NCBI RefSeq assembly: GCF_016908325.1
Contig: NZ_JAFBDR010000018.1
Span: 1-64,000 of the forward strand
DNA: 64,000 nucleotides
From: Aquibacillus albus
Lineage (GTDB): Bacteria; Bacillota; Bacilli; Bacillales; Amphibacillaceae
Direction of reading: 5' to 3'
Shown: piece by piece, positions 28,702-40,432 of the stretch
How the letters are laid out: the number at the start of each line of letters is the position of its first letter
How positions within the stretch are numbered: the stretch's first letter is position 1
Program-made: the position numbers and the translations under genes
The notes under the pieces: generated by a model
What the model saw: the letters and a program-made list of their open reading frames with translations, nothing else
Databases searched by the model: none
Told to the model about the DNA's origin: nothing

Positions 28702-29811
28702 TTAACGGTTCTCGGAAAGAATCTCTTCAATATAAATGCTTTTGTCATCCTTTAAGGAGATAATCGTTTGGTTATCATCATCCATCCTTACCATAGGTCT
28801 AGTCGGATATTTGGATTCTATGAAAACAATTTCTGCCTGTTTATTATTTGATAATTTCACTCGGGTTCCAGTTGAAAAATTAGTCAAGCTCTCAACAAAC
28901 AATTCTAATAGTTCATGATCGAACTTATTAAATTGATCTGACATCATTTCCTCAATAACCTTAAAAGGAGATTGTCTTGACTGATATATACGTTCAGAAG
29001 TCATTGCATGATACGTATCGCTAATAGAAAGAATCGAAGCATAAGGATGAATTTTATTTTTTTGAACACCTAATGGATATCCACTTCCATCAGGACGCTC
29101 GTGATGCTGAAGAATAGCCAATTTAACAGCAACAGAAAGAGAGGGAATTTTCTCTACCAATCGATAGGAAAAGGTTGGATGTTTCTTTATTTCTTCATAT
29201 TCAGGATCGGATAATTTCCCCTGTCTATGAAATAACAAACGGTTAATTTTTGCCATCCCGCTATCTGCTAAAATTCCTGCTAACCCTACTTGAATCCATT
29301 CCTTTTTCAATCCTTTTTTCTTGGCTAAAAATGCGGATATCAAACACATGGCCAGACTGTGGTTATAAAAATAATCTTGCTTCGTAGATAGTTTATGTAA
29401 CAGGAACAAGTCAAGACCAACTTCATCAATTCTCTCCAGTAATGGGACTGCAACGTTTCGCACCTGACTCATATCTATAGAGGCTCCACTTTGCCAATCA
29501 GTAAACAGCTTTTTATAGGATTGTACTGCTTCTAAATATTGATCTTGAAATGATTGGTATGGTTTTTTTTCTGATATACTCTGGTCCTCATCTTTATTTG
29601 ATTCCTCTTTAGGCATATCCTTAGGAACAAAGGGATCACCATAAGAAAGGTTCGGTGAAACATCTACCCTTTCAATTAAAAACTTATCTAAAATGTCAAT
29701 ATACTCCTCGGTTAAAACAGTGTTTTTGGGCATAATTGGACGATTGGTTTTCCCCATTACATCTCTATTGATGACACAACCAGGAATTAATTGTTTCGGA
29801 TGTACCCACAT
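28702..29811 (-). CDS. HD-GYP domain protein with altered HD motif
   Basis: About 369 aa: a variable N-terminal domain (1-80), a linker and an HD-GYP domain (about 145-330). The ligand motif after KHP, and QHHERPDGSGYP with a SDTYHA Asp, are intact. However, the doublet normally read as LHDIGK appears here as LADSGMAK (about 181-188), so the His of the HD pair is missing. HD-GYP proteins hydrolyse cyclic dinucleotides; activity here is uncertain. The ATG at 29811 follows AGGGTGGGG; an in-frame TTG at 29835 is less likely. Confidence 0.85.
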   Translation of the reverse strand: MWVHPKQLIPGCVINRDVMGKTNRPIMPKNTVLTEEYIDILDKFLIERVDVSPNLSYGDPFVPKDMPKEESNKDEDQSISEKKPYQSFQDQYLEAVQSYKKLFTDWQSGASIDMSQVRNVAVPLLERIDEVGLDLFLLHKLSTKQDYFYNHSLAMCLISAFLAKKKGLKKEWIQVGLAGILADSGMAKINRLLFHRQGKLSDPEYEEIKKHPTFSYRLVEKIPSLSVAVKLAILQHHERPDGSGYPLGVQKNKIHPYASILSISDTYHAMTSERIYQSRQSPFKVIEEMMSDQFNKFDHELLELFVESLTNFSTGTRVKLSNNKQAEIVFIESKYPTRPMVRMDDDNQTIISLKDDKSIYIEEILSENR

Positions 29812-29851
29812 CCACTTCCCCACCCTTACTAACAAGTCATTCTTGTTGATA

Positions 29852-29879
29852 AGAGCCCCACTTTATCTGGTGGGACTCT
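29852..29879 (-). terminator. Terminator of gyrA
   Basis: Stem AGAGTCCCAC/GTGGGGCTCT on the minus strand with an 8-base loop, just after the gyrA stop. The T tract is weak. Confidence 0.65.
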
Positions 29880-29890
29880 TCCATACAAAC

Positions 29891-32410
29891 TTATTCTTCT
29901 TGTTCATCAATCGCTTCTTCTGTATTTACTACTTCTACTTCTTCGTTTTCGTTTTCAATTTCCTCTTCTTCATCATCTTCATCTGTATCTATTCTTGCAA
30001 CGGTTGCTACTTTCTCTTCTTCCTGTAATCGAATCAATCTTACACCTTGTGTATTTCTACCGGTTACAGAAATCCCTTCAACTGGCATACGAATTAACAC
30101 ACCAGAGACAGTGATAATCATAATGTCTTCATCGCCGGTTACAGCTTTAACAGTAACAATTTTTCCTGTTTTGTCTGTAACATTACTTGTGAAAATACCC
30201 TTTCCACCGCGATTGGTAATTCGATATTCTTTAGCAGGGGTTCTTTTCCCATAACCATTCTCTGTAACATTTAATACTTGTAATCCATCCTCAATAATTT
30301 CCATCGATACAACACGATCATCGCCTCGCAAAGATATTCCTTTTACCCCTGCTGCTGTACGACCCATGGAACGAATTTGCTCTTCAGGAAAACGAATTAA
30401 ATAACCATTCTGTGTTCCAATCATAATGTGTTTATTCCCATCTGTTAATCGAACAGAGATCAGCTCATCTTCTTCTCGAAGGTTAAGAGCAATAAGTCCA
30501 CCCTTACGTATATTAGCAAACTGAGAAAGGGTCGTGCGTTTAGAGATACCTTGCTTCGTCGTAAAGAATAAATACCAATCATCAACAAACTCATTTACTG
30601 TAATAACCGCATTGATCCATTCCTCTTTTTCGATCTCTAATAAATTTATAATCGGGATTCCTTTTGCCGTTCGACTAAATTCAGGGACTTCATAACCCTT
30701 TGCCTTGTACACCTTCCCTTTATTTGTAAAGAATAGAATCGTGTCATGGGTTGAGGAAGATACTAAATGTTCGACAAAGTCATCCTCATTCGTTCCCATC
30801 CCTTGAACTCCACGTCCACCCCTTCTTTGGGTACGATATGTGGAAGATGGCAATCGTTTAATATATCCTTGGTGTGTTAACGTAATGACAATCTTTTCTT
30901 CTGGAATTAAATCTTCATCTTCAAAGAAATCTGTCCCACCAAGTACAATTTCTGTTCTTCTTTCATCATTAAATCGCTCTTTTATTTCTGTAAGCTCTTC
31001 ACGGATAATTTCAAGCACTTTTTCCTCATCCGCTAAAATTGCTTTTAATTCTGCAATTAATTTTAGTAAATCTTGATATTCTTCTTCAATCTTTTCACGC
31101 TCTAATCCCGTTAAGCGCTGCAGGCGCATATCCAAAATGGCTTGTGCTTGTTTTTCAGATAACTCAAAGCGTGTCATTAACCCTTCGCGAGCTATATCAG
31201 TTGTTTTCGATTGTCTGATCAATGTAATAATCTCGTCAATATGATCAAGAGCAATTCGTAAGCCTTCTAGGATATGTGCTCTTGCTTCTGCTTTTCTTAA
31301 CTCATAGGCTGTCCGACGTTTTATGACAACTTTTTGGTGTTCTAAATATTCTTGTAAGCATTGCTTAAGATTTAACACCTTTGGTTGCCCATCTACTAAT
31401 GCAAGCATGTTTATACCAAAAGACGTTTGAAGTGCTGTTTGCTTATATAAATTATTTAAAACAACATTGGCGTTTACATCACGTCGTAATTCAATCACAA
31501 CCCGCATACCATTGCGGTCTGATTCGTCACGTAAATCAGTAATTCCTTCGAGACGCTTATCACGAGCTAAATCTGCAATTTTTTCAACTAACTTTGCTTT
31601 ATTAACTTGATATGGTAATTCTGTAACAAGAATGGTTGATTTGCCATTTGCTTGTTCTTCTATTTCTACTTTTGCTCGAATTGTAATCGAACCTTTACCT
31701 GTTTGAAATGCCTTTCTAATTCCGCTTCTACCTAAAATTTGTCCAGCTGTTGGAAAATCCGGGCCATAAATGTAATCTTCCATCAACTCGTCAATCGTAA
31801 TATCCGGATTTTTACTAATTGCCAATACGGCATCAATCGTTTCTCCTAAATGATGTGGAGGAATGTTTGTAGCCATACCAACTGCAATCCCAGAAGCACC
31901 ATTCACCAATAGGTTAGGAAAACGGGAAGGTAATACTTTTGGTTCTCTTTCTGAACCATCATAGTTATCCATGTAATCAATCGTATCTTTATTGATATCT
32001 CTCAATAATTCCATCGATATTTTCGACATTCTTGCTTCCGTGTAACGCATGGCTGCAGCAGGATCACCATCTACAGATCCAAAATTACCATGTCCATCTA
32101 CCAGCATATAGCGATAACTAAAATCCTGCGCCATCCGTACCATCGCCTCATAAACTGCAGAATCACCGTGTGGATGATATTTACCAATAACATCCCCAAC
32201 AATACGAGCTGATTTTTTATACGCTTTATCCGAATGCATACCTAGATCATTCATTGCATAAAGTATTCTTCGATGAACTGGCTTTAACCCATCTCTAACA
32301 TCAGGTAGTGCCCGAGAGACAATAACACTCATTGCATAATCTAAAAAAGAAGTACGCATTTCACTACCAATATTGATTTCTTGAACTTGTGGACGTTGAT
32401 TATCCACCAT
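29891..32410 (-). CDS. gyrA: DNA gyrase subunit A
   Basis: An 839-aa breakage-reunion subunit with catalytic Tyr123 (AAMRYTEAR). The quinolone-determining region [12 protein letters not shown] carries Ser84 and Glu88, the usual susceptible-type residues. The GyrA-box (QRRGGRG) lies at the start of the C-terminal beta-pinwheel. The last 36 or so residues are almost all Asp/Glu, a longer acidic tail than I recall for B. subtilis GyrA (821 aa). It lies 131 bases downstream of gyrB. No rRNA operon follows it, unlike B. subtilis. Confidence 0.98.
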   Translation of the reverse strand: MVDNQRPQVQEINIGSEMRTSFLDYAMSVIVSRALPDVRDGLKPVHRRILYAMNDLGMHSDKAYKKSARIVGDVIGKYHPHGDSAVYEAMVRMAQDFSYRYMLVDGHGNFGSVDGDPAAAMRYTEARMSKISMELLRDINKDTIDYMDNYDGSEREPKVLPSRFPNLLVNGASGIAVGMATNIPPHHLGETIDAVLAISKNPDITIDELMEDYIYGPDFPTAGQILGRSGIRKAFQTGKGSITIRAKVEIEEQANGKSTILVTELPYQVNKAKLVEKIADLARDKRLEGITDLRDESDRNGMRVVIELRRDVNANVVLNNLYKQTALQTSFGINMLALVDGQPKVLNLKQCLQEYLEHQKVVIKRRTAYELRKAEARAHILEGLRIALDHIDEIITLIRQSKTTDIAREGLMTRFELSEKQAQAILDMRLQRLTGLEREKIEEEYQDLLKLIAELKAILADEEKVLEIIREELTEIKERFNDERRTEIVLGGTDFFEDEDLIPEEKIVITLTHQGYIKRLPSSTYRTQRRGGRGVQGMGTNEDDFVEHLVSSSTHDTILFFTNKGKVYKAKGYEVPEFSRTAKGIPIINLLEIEKEEWINAVITVNEFVDDWYLFFTTKQGISKRTTLSQFANIRKGGLIALNLREEDELISVRLTDGNKHIMIGTQNGYLIRFPEEQIRSMGRTAAGVKGISLRGDDRVVSMEIIEDGLQVLNVTENGYGKRTPAKEYRITNRGGKGIFTSNVTDKTGKIVTVKAVTGDEDIMIITVSGVLIRMPVEGISVTGRNTQGVRLIRLQEEEKVATVARIDTDEDDEEEEIENENEEVEVVNTEEAIDEQEE

Positions 32411-32541
32411 AAAACAACCTCCTATCGAGTAAGGAAGAAAGACTAGTTAATTATTTAGATTGTATGAATAGTCTCTCATTTGCTAAGTTATTGAACTTTT
32501 AAATATGTACACAGGCGGAGCTCAACTCACACCCGTAAATG

Positions 32542-34476
<1,935 letters not shown>

Positions 34477-34620
34477 CTACATTTCTAAAATAAGAGGATT
34501 TTTCTCAGAACTTAATTAGCACCAATTCTTTTGGCGATGTCGATTGACTAGTTGAACTTATATTTTACAGAACAATAGAATACGTAAAGATTTCTTCATT
34601 CCTTCAGAAACGAGCAGGAT

Positions 34621-34905
34621 TTATTCTTCGATTGCTTCTGAATAATCTTCTAGTTTACTAATTGTAGTAATCATGCTTGCACGTTTCTTTAACGTTAAAA
34701 CCGATAATGGACTGAAGTAAATATAATCTTTTGTAATTACGATTGATTTCGTATCCTTTTGCTGGGGATCTATGACATTTTTATTTTTTCTTTGGTTAAA
34801 TAACATTTCTTCGTTAATCGTTGAGGAAGATATTAAACTAAAATCAATAATTGAAACTACTTCTTCCGAGCGAATGACATTATCATCACCAATATGAATA
34901 AACAT
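34621..34905 (-). CDS. remB: RemB-like extracellular matrix regulator (DUF370)
   Basis: A 94-aa protein beginning MFIHIGDDNVIRSEEVVSII, the DUF370 signature, with a longer middle insertion (about residues 36-52) and the conserved SPLSVLTLKKRA tract. RemB (YaaB) in B. subtilis (81 aa) activates biofilm matrix genes with RemA. It is placed between recF and gyrB, as in B. subtilis, and starts 19 bases after recF. Confidence 0.9.
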   Translation of the reverse strand: MFIHIGDDNVIRSEEVVSIIDFSLISSSTINEEMLFNQRKNKNVIDPQQKDTKSIVITKDYIYFSPLSVLTLKKRASMITTISKLEDYSEAIEE

Positions 34906-34924
34906 TTTATTCCCCCATTTTTGA

Positions 34925-36034
34925 TTAATCGATTATTCCCTGATGAACACGAAAAAGCTCTGCTTTATCTAACGTTTCGTGTTTAATCCCATCAACACTT
35001 GTCGTAGAGACAAAAGTTTGTACTTTTCCTTGTATCGTATTCAACAGATGGGATTGTCTAAAGTCGTCCAGTTCACTCAACACGTCATCCAGCAATAAAA
35101 TAGGATATTCTCCTACCTCATTTTTAATTAATTCTATTTCTGCTAATTTTAACGATAATGCTGTTGTACGTTGTTGACCTTGAGAGCCATAGGATTGAAC
35201 ATCTTTTCCATTCACAAAAAAAAGTAAATCATCCCGGTGAGGACCTATTAATGTATTGCCTCTTTCCACTTCTTTTTGTTCGATTTCTTCAAATTTTTCA
35301 TAGTATATATTTACTAGTTTTTCCCTATTATGGTCTTCTGATACATTCGTAGAAGGATGATATATAATTTCTAGTTTTTCTATTCCTCTACTTATACCTG
35401 TATGAATCGGATCAGCCCATTTTCGTAGCAGTTCTAAAAATAAAAATCGCCTCTCTACTAAGACAGCTGCATGCTCAATTAATTGATCTGTTATTACTTT
35501 AAGCATCGTCCGGTCTGCTCGTTGATTTCGCTGAAGCTGTTTTAGTAGATGGTTCCTTTGTTTTAATATTTTTTGGTACTGACCTAGATGATAAATATAA
35601 ATGGGTTGAACTTGACCAATTTCCATATCAATAAATCTTCGCCGAACTTGTGGGCTGCCTTTGACAAGATTCAAATCTTCAGGTGCAAACATCACAACAT
35701 TAAGCGCCCCAATATAATCACTGAGACGTCTTTGTTCTAGGTGATTTAATTTTGCTTTTTTACCTCTCGATGAAAATTGCATTTCTAGAGGGAATTTTTG
35801 TTTACGTTTATACACACTACCTTCTATTTTAGCATATTCTTGCTCCCATTGGATTAATTCTTTATCTCTTGTTGTTCGATGGGACTTAGAAAAAGCTAAT
35901 ACATAGATGGACTCCATTAAATTGGTTTTCCCCTGGGCGTTCTCACCAATAATCACATTTATTTTATCATCAAATTTTACTTTTAAATAATCATAATTCC
36001 GATAATTTGTTAGGTTAAGCTCAGAAATATGCAT
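34925..36034 (-). CDS. recF: DNA replication/repair protein RecF
   Basis: A 369-aa SMC-like ATPase. Walker A GENAQGKT at residues 30-37, signature motif YGSQGQQRT and Walker [13 protein letters not shown] are all present. RecF acts with RecO and RecR at single-strand gaps. In B. subtilis yaaA and recF are almost contiguous; here a 117-bp inverted-repeat element lies about 25 bases upstream of the recF start, leaving an AAAGGAC ribosome site intact. Confidence 0.97.
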   Translation of the reverse strand: MHISELNLTNYRNYDYLKVKFDDKINVIIGENAQGKTNLMESIYVLAFSKSHRTTRDKELIQWEQEYAKIEGSVYKRKQKFPLEMQFSSRGKKAKLNHLEQRRLSDYIGALNVVMFAPEDLNLVKGSPQVRRRFIDMEIGQVQPIYIYHLGQYQKILKQRNHLLKQLQRNQRADRTMLKVITDQLIEHAAVLVERRFLFLELLRKWADPIHTGISRGIEKLEIIYHPSTNVSEDHNREKLVNIYYEKFEEIEQKEVERGNTLIGPHRDDLLFFVNGKDVQSYGSQGQQRTTALSLKLAEIELIKNEVGEYPILLLDDVLSELDDFRQSHLLNTIQGKVQTFVSTTSVDGIKHETLDKAELFRVHQGIID

Positions 36035-36058
36035 CTTAATGTCCTTTCTTTAAGTGCG

Positions 36059-36175
36059 TGTTCAAAAAGTCAGTAAATTTAGAAGCAAGCAGGTCGATGC
36101 GGCAAAACTTCTGAGGATCGAAAAAATGAGCCTGCGCAAAGATGCGCCACTTATCATTTGGTGACTTTTTGAACA
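36059..36175. repeat. MITE-like inverted-repeat element between yaaA and recF
   Basis: TGTTCAAAAAGTCAG at 36059-36073 is inverted as GTGACTTTTTGAACA at 36161-36175 (14 of 15 match), and the match weakly extends to an AAAT inside. The 117-bp body holds no gene but has the internal hairpin TGCGCAAAGATGCGC. I saw no other copy in this window. Confidence 0.7.
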
Positions 36176-36222
36176 TCCTCTTTGACTGAAGAAAGTTAAA
36201 AGCGTTCATTTTGTAACTGTTG

Positions 36223-36441
36223 TTATTGCTTAATAACTGTGAATTTTCCAATATCTTCAATTTCTACTATATCCCCAGGGTAAAGCTTTCTGCCGCGTCT
36301 ATTCTCTAATTCTCCGTTTACAAGAACGGGATTATCTGCCAAATATAATTTAATCATCCCACCCGATTCCAATATATTGGCTAATTTTAAAAATTGACCT
36401 AGTGGGATGAACTCCGTTTTTATTTCAATGTTTTGATTCAC
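36223..36441 (-). CDS. yaaA: S4 domain protein YaaA
   Basis: A 72-aa protein that is essentially one S4 RNA-binding domain (LGQFLKLANILESGGMIK, then LVNGELENRRGRKLYPGDIVEI). It corresponds to B. subtilis YaaA between dnaN and recF, linked in the literature to ribosome assembly (RlbA). GTG start with an AGGTGATT ribosome site. It is separated from dnaN by a terminator and a repeat. Confidence 0.93.
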   Translation of the reverse strand: MNQNIEIKTEFIPLGQFLKLANILESGGMIKLYLADNPVLVNGELENRRGRKLYPGDIVEIEDIGKFTVIKQ

Positions 36442-36529
36442 TTGTAATCACCTAACTTTCAATGGCCTTCTATCTATTTTACTAAACGATAAAGTATTAA
36501 GCAAAAACAGATAATAATATGAGCTAATA

Positions 36530-36571
36530 TGAAAGAAAAAAACTCTTATCGAACAAAATTCAATAAGAGTT
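36530..36571 (-). terminator. Rho-independent terminator between dnaN and yaaA
   Basis: Minus-strand stem AACTCTTAT/ATAAGAGTT with a 13-base loop followed by TTTTTTTCTTTC. It would end dnaA-dnaN transcripts before yaaA-recF-remB-gyrB-gyrA. Confidence 0.8.
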
Positions 36572-36587
36572 CTCTTCTGTTTTTTAA

Positions 36588-36845
36588 AAGATTGTTGCTT
36601 TTTTATAATAAGCCTAATTGCACAGAAGATATAATGCACAATACAGTGAAATTAAAATGAATGCTAGGTTATCGCTTCGGCAGAATACTTCGCTTTCCGC
36701 GGGCACGGAAAGCGAGTGTTTTTCCACAGCGTCGGCTATTCACTCTTTTTATTCTTTAGATTAATGATAAATTACCTTTTGTTGCGCATTATAGGTCAAC
36801 TGTGTAATTAAAACATCAAAGAATATGGAAAGAGCCTTTTTAAAT
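36588..36845. repeat. Composite intergenic repeat, copy C (internally deleted)
   Basis: The left arm (TTGTTGCTTTT...ATAATAAGC, then ATAATGCACAATAC at 36631-36644) and right arm (GTTGCGCATTAT at 36781-36792, then GTCAACTGTGTAAT) match copy B. The first 35 or so bases of a forward GC-rich module are joined directly to the last 40 or so bases of a reverse module at the CACGG shared by both, leaving a perfect CGCTTTCCG/CGGAAAGCG hairpin. Confidence 0.8.
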
Positions 36846-36871
36846 GAAATGAATTCAGCGTATAAGTGCTT

Positions 36872-38014
36872 CTAATATGTTCGGACTGGCAATATTAACT
36901 GTAAAATTTGATCATTATCGACTGGTCTTATAATAAATGGTCGCATTGCACCAGTAAATTCTATTTTTACTTGTTCATTTTCAATCGCCTTTAAAGCATC
37001 CATCATATATTTTGCACTAAAAGAAATTTTAAGTTCTTCGCCTTCTATTGATTTTGCAGTTACCTCTTCAACAACTTGTCCTATTTCCGGAGAATTACTA
37101 CTAATTTCAACTAGATTACTTGGTTTTGTTTGAAGTCTAACAACATTATTTCTACTTTCTTTAGCCAGTAAAGATGCCCGATCAATTGATTGCAGTAGTT
37201 CTTTCGTTTGACCATACAAAATTGTTTTGCTTTGCTCTGGAATCAGTCTAGAAGTCTCTGGATAATTGCCATCTAATAACCGGGATAAGAAATATAAATG
37301 CTTTGTACGGAACAGAACTTGATTTTCTGTCACGCTAATTTCAATTGGATCTTCTGTTTCTTCTAATATTTTATTTAATTCGTTTAAGCTTTTACCAGGA
37401 ATAACGACGTTTGAAAAAGTTAAATTTTGTGTATTACTTTCTAACGGAATCTGTCTTGATGCAAGTCGGTGACTATCTGTTGCAATAAAATAAAGAAATC
37501 CATCCTCTATTTTTATATTAACACCCGTTAAGATTGGTCTTGTTTCAACTGTTGATACTGCAAATACGGTTTGTTTAATTAAGTTTTTAAGTAAATCTGT
37601 AGGTAAATCAAAACTATTCTCTGTTTGTAAATGAGGTAGTTGAGGATACTCATCTGCATCTTGACCATTTAAGTGAAATTCTGCAGTACCTGAACGGATC
37701 GTTACTTTTAAAAGATCATCTGATTCTATTTCTACTGTTTTTTGTGGTAACTTACGAACAATTTCCGGAAAATACTTTGCTTGTACGACAATACTTCCTG
37801 GTTCCATTTGGTCTATATTTACAATTCCGTTCTCTTCTTTTGGTATAAAAGATTCAATAGAAATATCAGAGTCACTTCCAGTTAGCTTTATTCCATCATT
37901 TTTCACTTCTATTTTTAATCCAGTTAATATAGGGATTGCAGTTCTAGCGGAAATAGCTTTCATAACATGTTGAATACTTTCCATTAATAATTCTCTTTGA
38001 ATAATAAATTTCAT
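36872..38014 (-). CDS. dnaN: DNA polymerase III sliding clamp (beta subunit)
   Basis: A 380-aa three-domain processivity clamp, with the N-terminal MKFIIQRELLMESIQHVMKA and the C-terminal PVRTY typical of the family. It forms the ring that tethers the replicase and binds partners such as YabA, MutS and DnaX-containing clamp loader. ATG after AGGAGGAT. It lies 280 bases downstream of dnaA, the gap holding the unwinding part of oriC. Confidence 0.98.
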   Translation of the reverse strand: MKFIIQRELLMESIQHVMKAISARTAIPILTGLKIEVKNDGIKLTGSDSDISIESFIPKEENGIVNIDQMEPGSIVVQAKYFPEIVRKLPQKTVEIESDDLLKVTIRSGTAEFHLNGQDADEYPQLPHLQTENSFDLPTDLLKNLIKQTVFAVSTVETRPILTGVNIKIEDGFLYFIATDSHRLASRQIPLESNTQNLTFSNVVIPGKSLNELNKILEETEDPIEISVTENQVLFRTKHLYFLSRLLDGNYPETSRLIPEQSKTILYGQTKELLQSIDRASLLAKESRNNVVRLQTKPSNLVEISSNSPEIGQVVEEVTAKSIEGEELKISFSAKYMMDALKAIENEQVKIEFTGAMRPFIIRPVDNDQILQLILPVRTY

Positions 38015-38040
38015 AAATAAATCCTCCTAGTGGAAGTTAT

Positions 38041-38149
38041 ATTATATATTATTTTTAATATAAATTTCGTAGTAATAGTATTAGGGCCTGTGAATTTGTG
38101 GATAACTTAAAAAAATAAGTGATACTGATAGTTATCCAGATGTGGATAA
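38041..38149. other. oriC: oriC unwinding region (dnaA-dnaN interval): DnaA boxes, DnaA-trio, AT-rich DUE
   Basis: Perfect DnaA boxes TGTGGATAA at 38097-38105 and 38141-38149, plus a one-mismatch box TTATCCAGA at 38132-38140. Next to them is a GC-rich GGCCT (about 38085-38089), then the trinucleotide run TAG-TAA-TAG-TAT-TAG (38070-38084), that is 5'-CTA-ATA-CTA-TTA-CTA on the minus strand, then an AT-only stretch down to 38041. This order matches the B. subtilis basal unwinding system of boxes, DnaA-trios and melting site. Confidence 0.9.
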
Positions 38150-38294
38150 CGTGTTAATAAGTGTGTACTCTTTATTAACAGTATTCACATGTTGATAAAT
38201 CTCTTTTCATTGAAAATCTAAAAAAGAAATCAAAGGAGTGTAAGAAAAACCTTACTTAAGAAAAAAATATAAGTAAAAGGTTTTTCTTTGATAG

Positions 38295-39647
38295 TTAAAT
38301 TGATTTTAATTGTTCTTTAATTTGATCTATTTCCTTTTGGAGCAGTTGGTCCTGACTAATCATTTTTGAAATTTTTTCATGTGCATGAATAACCGTTGTA
38401 TGATCTCTTCCACCAAATTCCTCGCCTATTTTCGGTAAAGAAAAATCTGTTAGCTCTCTTGATAAGTACATTGCAATTTGACGTGGAAAAGCAATTGATT
38501 TTGTTCTTTTCTTTGCAGCAAACTCTTCCAATTTTACGTTATATTTCTCCCCAATCACTTCCTGAATAGCATGTATCGTAATTACTTTTGGTTTAGAGCT
38601 TGGAATAATATCTTTCAATGCTTCTGCTGCCAAGGACGCATCGACATCCTCATTAATAAGCGAGGAATAAGCAACGACTCGGATAAGTGCCCCTTCCAAT
38701 TCCCGAATATTTGTATCAATTTGATTAGCAATATAAAGCATTACTTCGTTTGGGATATCTAATCCTTCTGCTTTCGCTTTTTTACGTAGAATTGCTATTC
38801 GCGTTTCTAAATCAGGCGGAGTTATATCAGTAATTAATCCCCATTCGAATCGTGAACGCAAGCGATCTTCTAGGGTTGGAATTTCCTTCGGTGGACGATC
38901 ACTAGAAATAACAATTTGTTTACTTTCTTCGTGCAACGTATTAAACGTATGAAAAAATTCTTCTTGTGTTTGTTCTTTTCCAGCTAAAAATTGAATATCG
39001 TCAATAAGTAGAACATCTACACTTCGGTATTTGTTTCTAAAATTAACAGCTTTATTATCTCTAATTGAATTAATAAATTCGTTGGTGAATTTTTCAGATG
39101 ATAGATAAACAACTTTAGCTGAAGGGTTATGATCTAAAACATAGTGTCCAATCGCATGCATAAGGTGCGTTTTTCCTAGACCTACTCCACCATAAATAAA
39201 TAGAGGGTTGTATGCCTTTGCCGGTGCTTCAGCTACAGCTAAAGAAGCAGCATGTGCAAAGCGATTTCCAGAACCTATTACAAACGTATCAAAGGTATAT
39301 TTTGAGTTGAGCATTGATTTTGGAGATTCACCATTATCTGATTGTTTAACGTTAGGAATTTTTTTCACGGCTGGCTTTACATCATCAATTTCACTTTCTG
39401 TCTCAGGAATAATAAATTTAATTTTTAGATGTGTTCCTGTAACTTCAAACAAGGCATCGGAAATTAAATCGGTATATCTGCTTTCTAACCAATCCCTCGC
39501 AAATTCATTAGGCGCTGAAATAATTAGTGTATCTTCTTTTATATGATCAGCAGTAGTATTTTTAAGCCATGTATCATAACTGGGTTTGCTAATTTTATTT
39601 TGAATGGATTCTAGTGTGTTAGACCATAGTTGTTGAATATTTTCCAA
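38295..39647 (-). CDS. dnaA: Chromosomal replication initiator DnaA
   Basis: A 450-aa AAA+ initiator. Domain I (about 1-85) is followed by a linker (about 90-115). The AAA+ domain has Walker [10 protein letters not shown] (about 150-158) and the [21 protein letters not shown] tract, and domain IV carries the DNA-binding signature [15 protein letters not shown]. The start chosen is TTG at 39647, with AAGGGGTG eight bases upstream, giving [12 protein letters not shown] and a length near the 446 aa of B. subtilis; the frame stays open 25 codons upstream without a good ribosome site. A DnaA box near 39760 suggests autoregulation. Confidence 0.97.
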   Translation of the reverse strand: MENIQQLWSNTLESIQNKISKPSYDTWLKNTTADHIKEDTLIISAPNEFARDWLESRYTDLISDALFEVTGTHLKIKFIIPETESEIDDVKPAVKKIPNVKQSDNGESPKSMLNSKYTFDTFVIGSGNRFAHAASLAVAEAPAKAYNPLFIYGGVGLGKTHLMHAIGHYVLDHNPSAKVVYLSSEKFTNEFINSIRDNKAVNFRNKYRSVDVLLIDDIQFLAGKEQTQEEFFHTFNTLHEESKQIVISSDRPPKEIPTLEDRLRSRFEWGLITDITPPDLETRIAILRKKAKAEGLDIPNEVMLYIANQIDTNIRELEGALIRVVAYSSLINEDVDASLAAEALKDIIPSSKPKVITIHAIQEVIGEKYNVKLEEFAAKKRTKSIAFPRQIAMYLSRELTDFSLPKIGEEFGGRDHTTVIHAHEKISKMISQDQLLQKEIDQIKEQLKSI

Positions 39648-39746
39648 AGAATAGTCACCCCTTCCGTATGTAAACCAATGGGAAATAAAAAGCCTCTCGC
39701 AATCTTTCTTTACTAATTTCATCGAGTAGAAAGATCGAAAGGCCCA

Positions 39747-40119
39747 AGTATAGGATGTGGATAAAAAAACTTGATTAAATCAACTATTTAATAGTTTATA
39801 CCATTTTCCACAGGATTGTTAATAATTTTAAAAACAAGGTTGTGTGTAAATGTCCACACTCTATCCACAGATTGTGGATAATATATATGTGAACGAAGAT
39901 TAAATACATAGTAAAACACAAATATAATATCAAATAAATCCAGTATACGCAATGGTTTTTCGACACTTATCCACAAAACCTACAGGTTGTAGACAAATCC
40001 TATCCACAGCACTATATTTTGTGATTAATTTGTCGATAACTGTTGTGGAAAGTCGAATGTGGATAAAAAAGTTACGAACAATCCCTGTGGATAAAGTTAT
40101 TGTAGATATTTTTTATCAC
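39747..40119. other. oriC: oriC box cluster (dnaA-rpmH interval)
   Basis: Perfect 9-mer DnaA boxes lie at 39756-39764, 39873-39881, 39967-39975, 40058-40066 and 40086-40094. One-mismatch boxes lie at 39804-39812, 39861-39869 and 40000-40008. A TATACT -10-like hexamer for dnaA (39752-39747, minus strand) adjoins the first box, though its -35 is poor. No gene is present between dnaA and rpmH. Equivalent to the incA/incB part of the bipartite Bacillus origin. Confidence 0.92.
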
Positions 40120-40181
40120 AGAGGTTATACTGCTGTAGTAGGTTACAAACTATATGGATTAACTATGAAATTTTTGGAAAG

Positions 40182-40211
40182 TTGACAATTAGATTAACTA
40201 TTCCGTATAAT
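40182..40211 (+). promoter_or_regulatory. rpmH promoter
   Basis: TTGACA (40182-40187), 18-base spacer, TATAAT (40206-40211): both hexamers are perfect consensus, 57 bases upstream of rpmH. Confidence 0.9.
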
Positions 40212-40267
40212 ATATTAGGCTTTCTTTTAATATTGAATTTGTTAATTCCTCAGGGAGGTGTAGATAA

Positions 40268-40402
40268 ATGAAACGCACATTTCAACCAAATAATCGTAAG
40301 CGTAAAAAAGTTCACGGGTTTCGTTCTCGTATGAGCACAAAAAATGGACGTAAAGTGATTGCACGTCGTCGTAAAAAAGGTAGAAAAGTATTATCTGCAT
40401 AG
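40268..40402 (+). CDS. rpmH: 50S ribosomal protein L34
   Basis: A 44-aa very basic protein beginning [19 protein letters not shown] and ending GRKVLSA, the universal L34 pattern. ATG after GGGAGGTG. It is the first gene to the right of oriC, divergent from dnaA, with a consensus promoter and its own terminator before rnpA. It is short enough to be missed by length-filtered gene calls. Confidence 0.98.
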   Translation: MKRTFQPNNRKRKKVHGFRSRMSTKNGRKVIARRRKKGRKVLSA

Positions 40403-40432
40403 GCCACTGAATTATGTCAGTGGTCTTTTTTC
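40402..40432 (+). terminator. Terminator/attenuator between rpmH and rnpA
   Basis: GGCCACTGA/TCAGTGGTC stem with a 6-base loop and six T residues, starting at the rpmH stop codon. Confidence 0.9.

Noticed and set aside
36036-36260. 74-aa minus-strand frame between recF and yaaA
   Set aside because: It is composed of the inverted-repeat element and overlaps yaaA; no family resemblance and no ribosome site.
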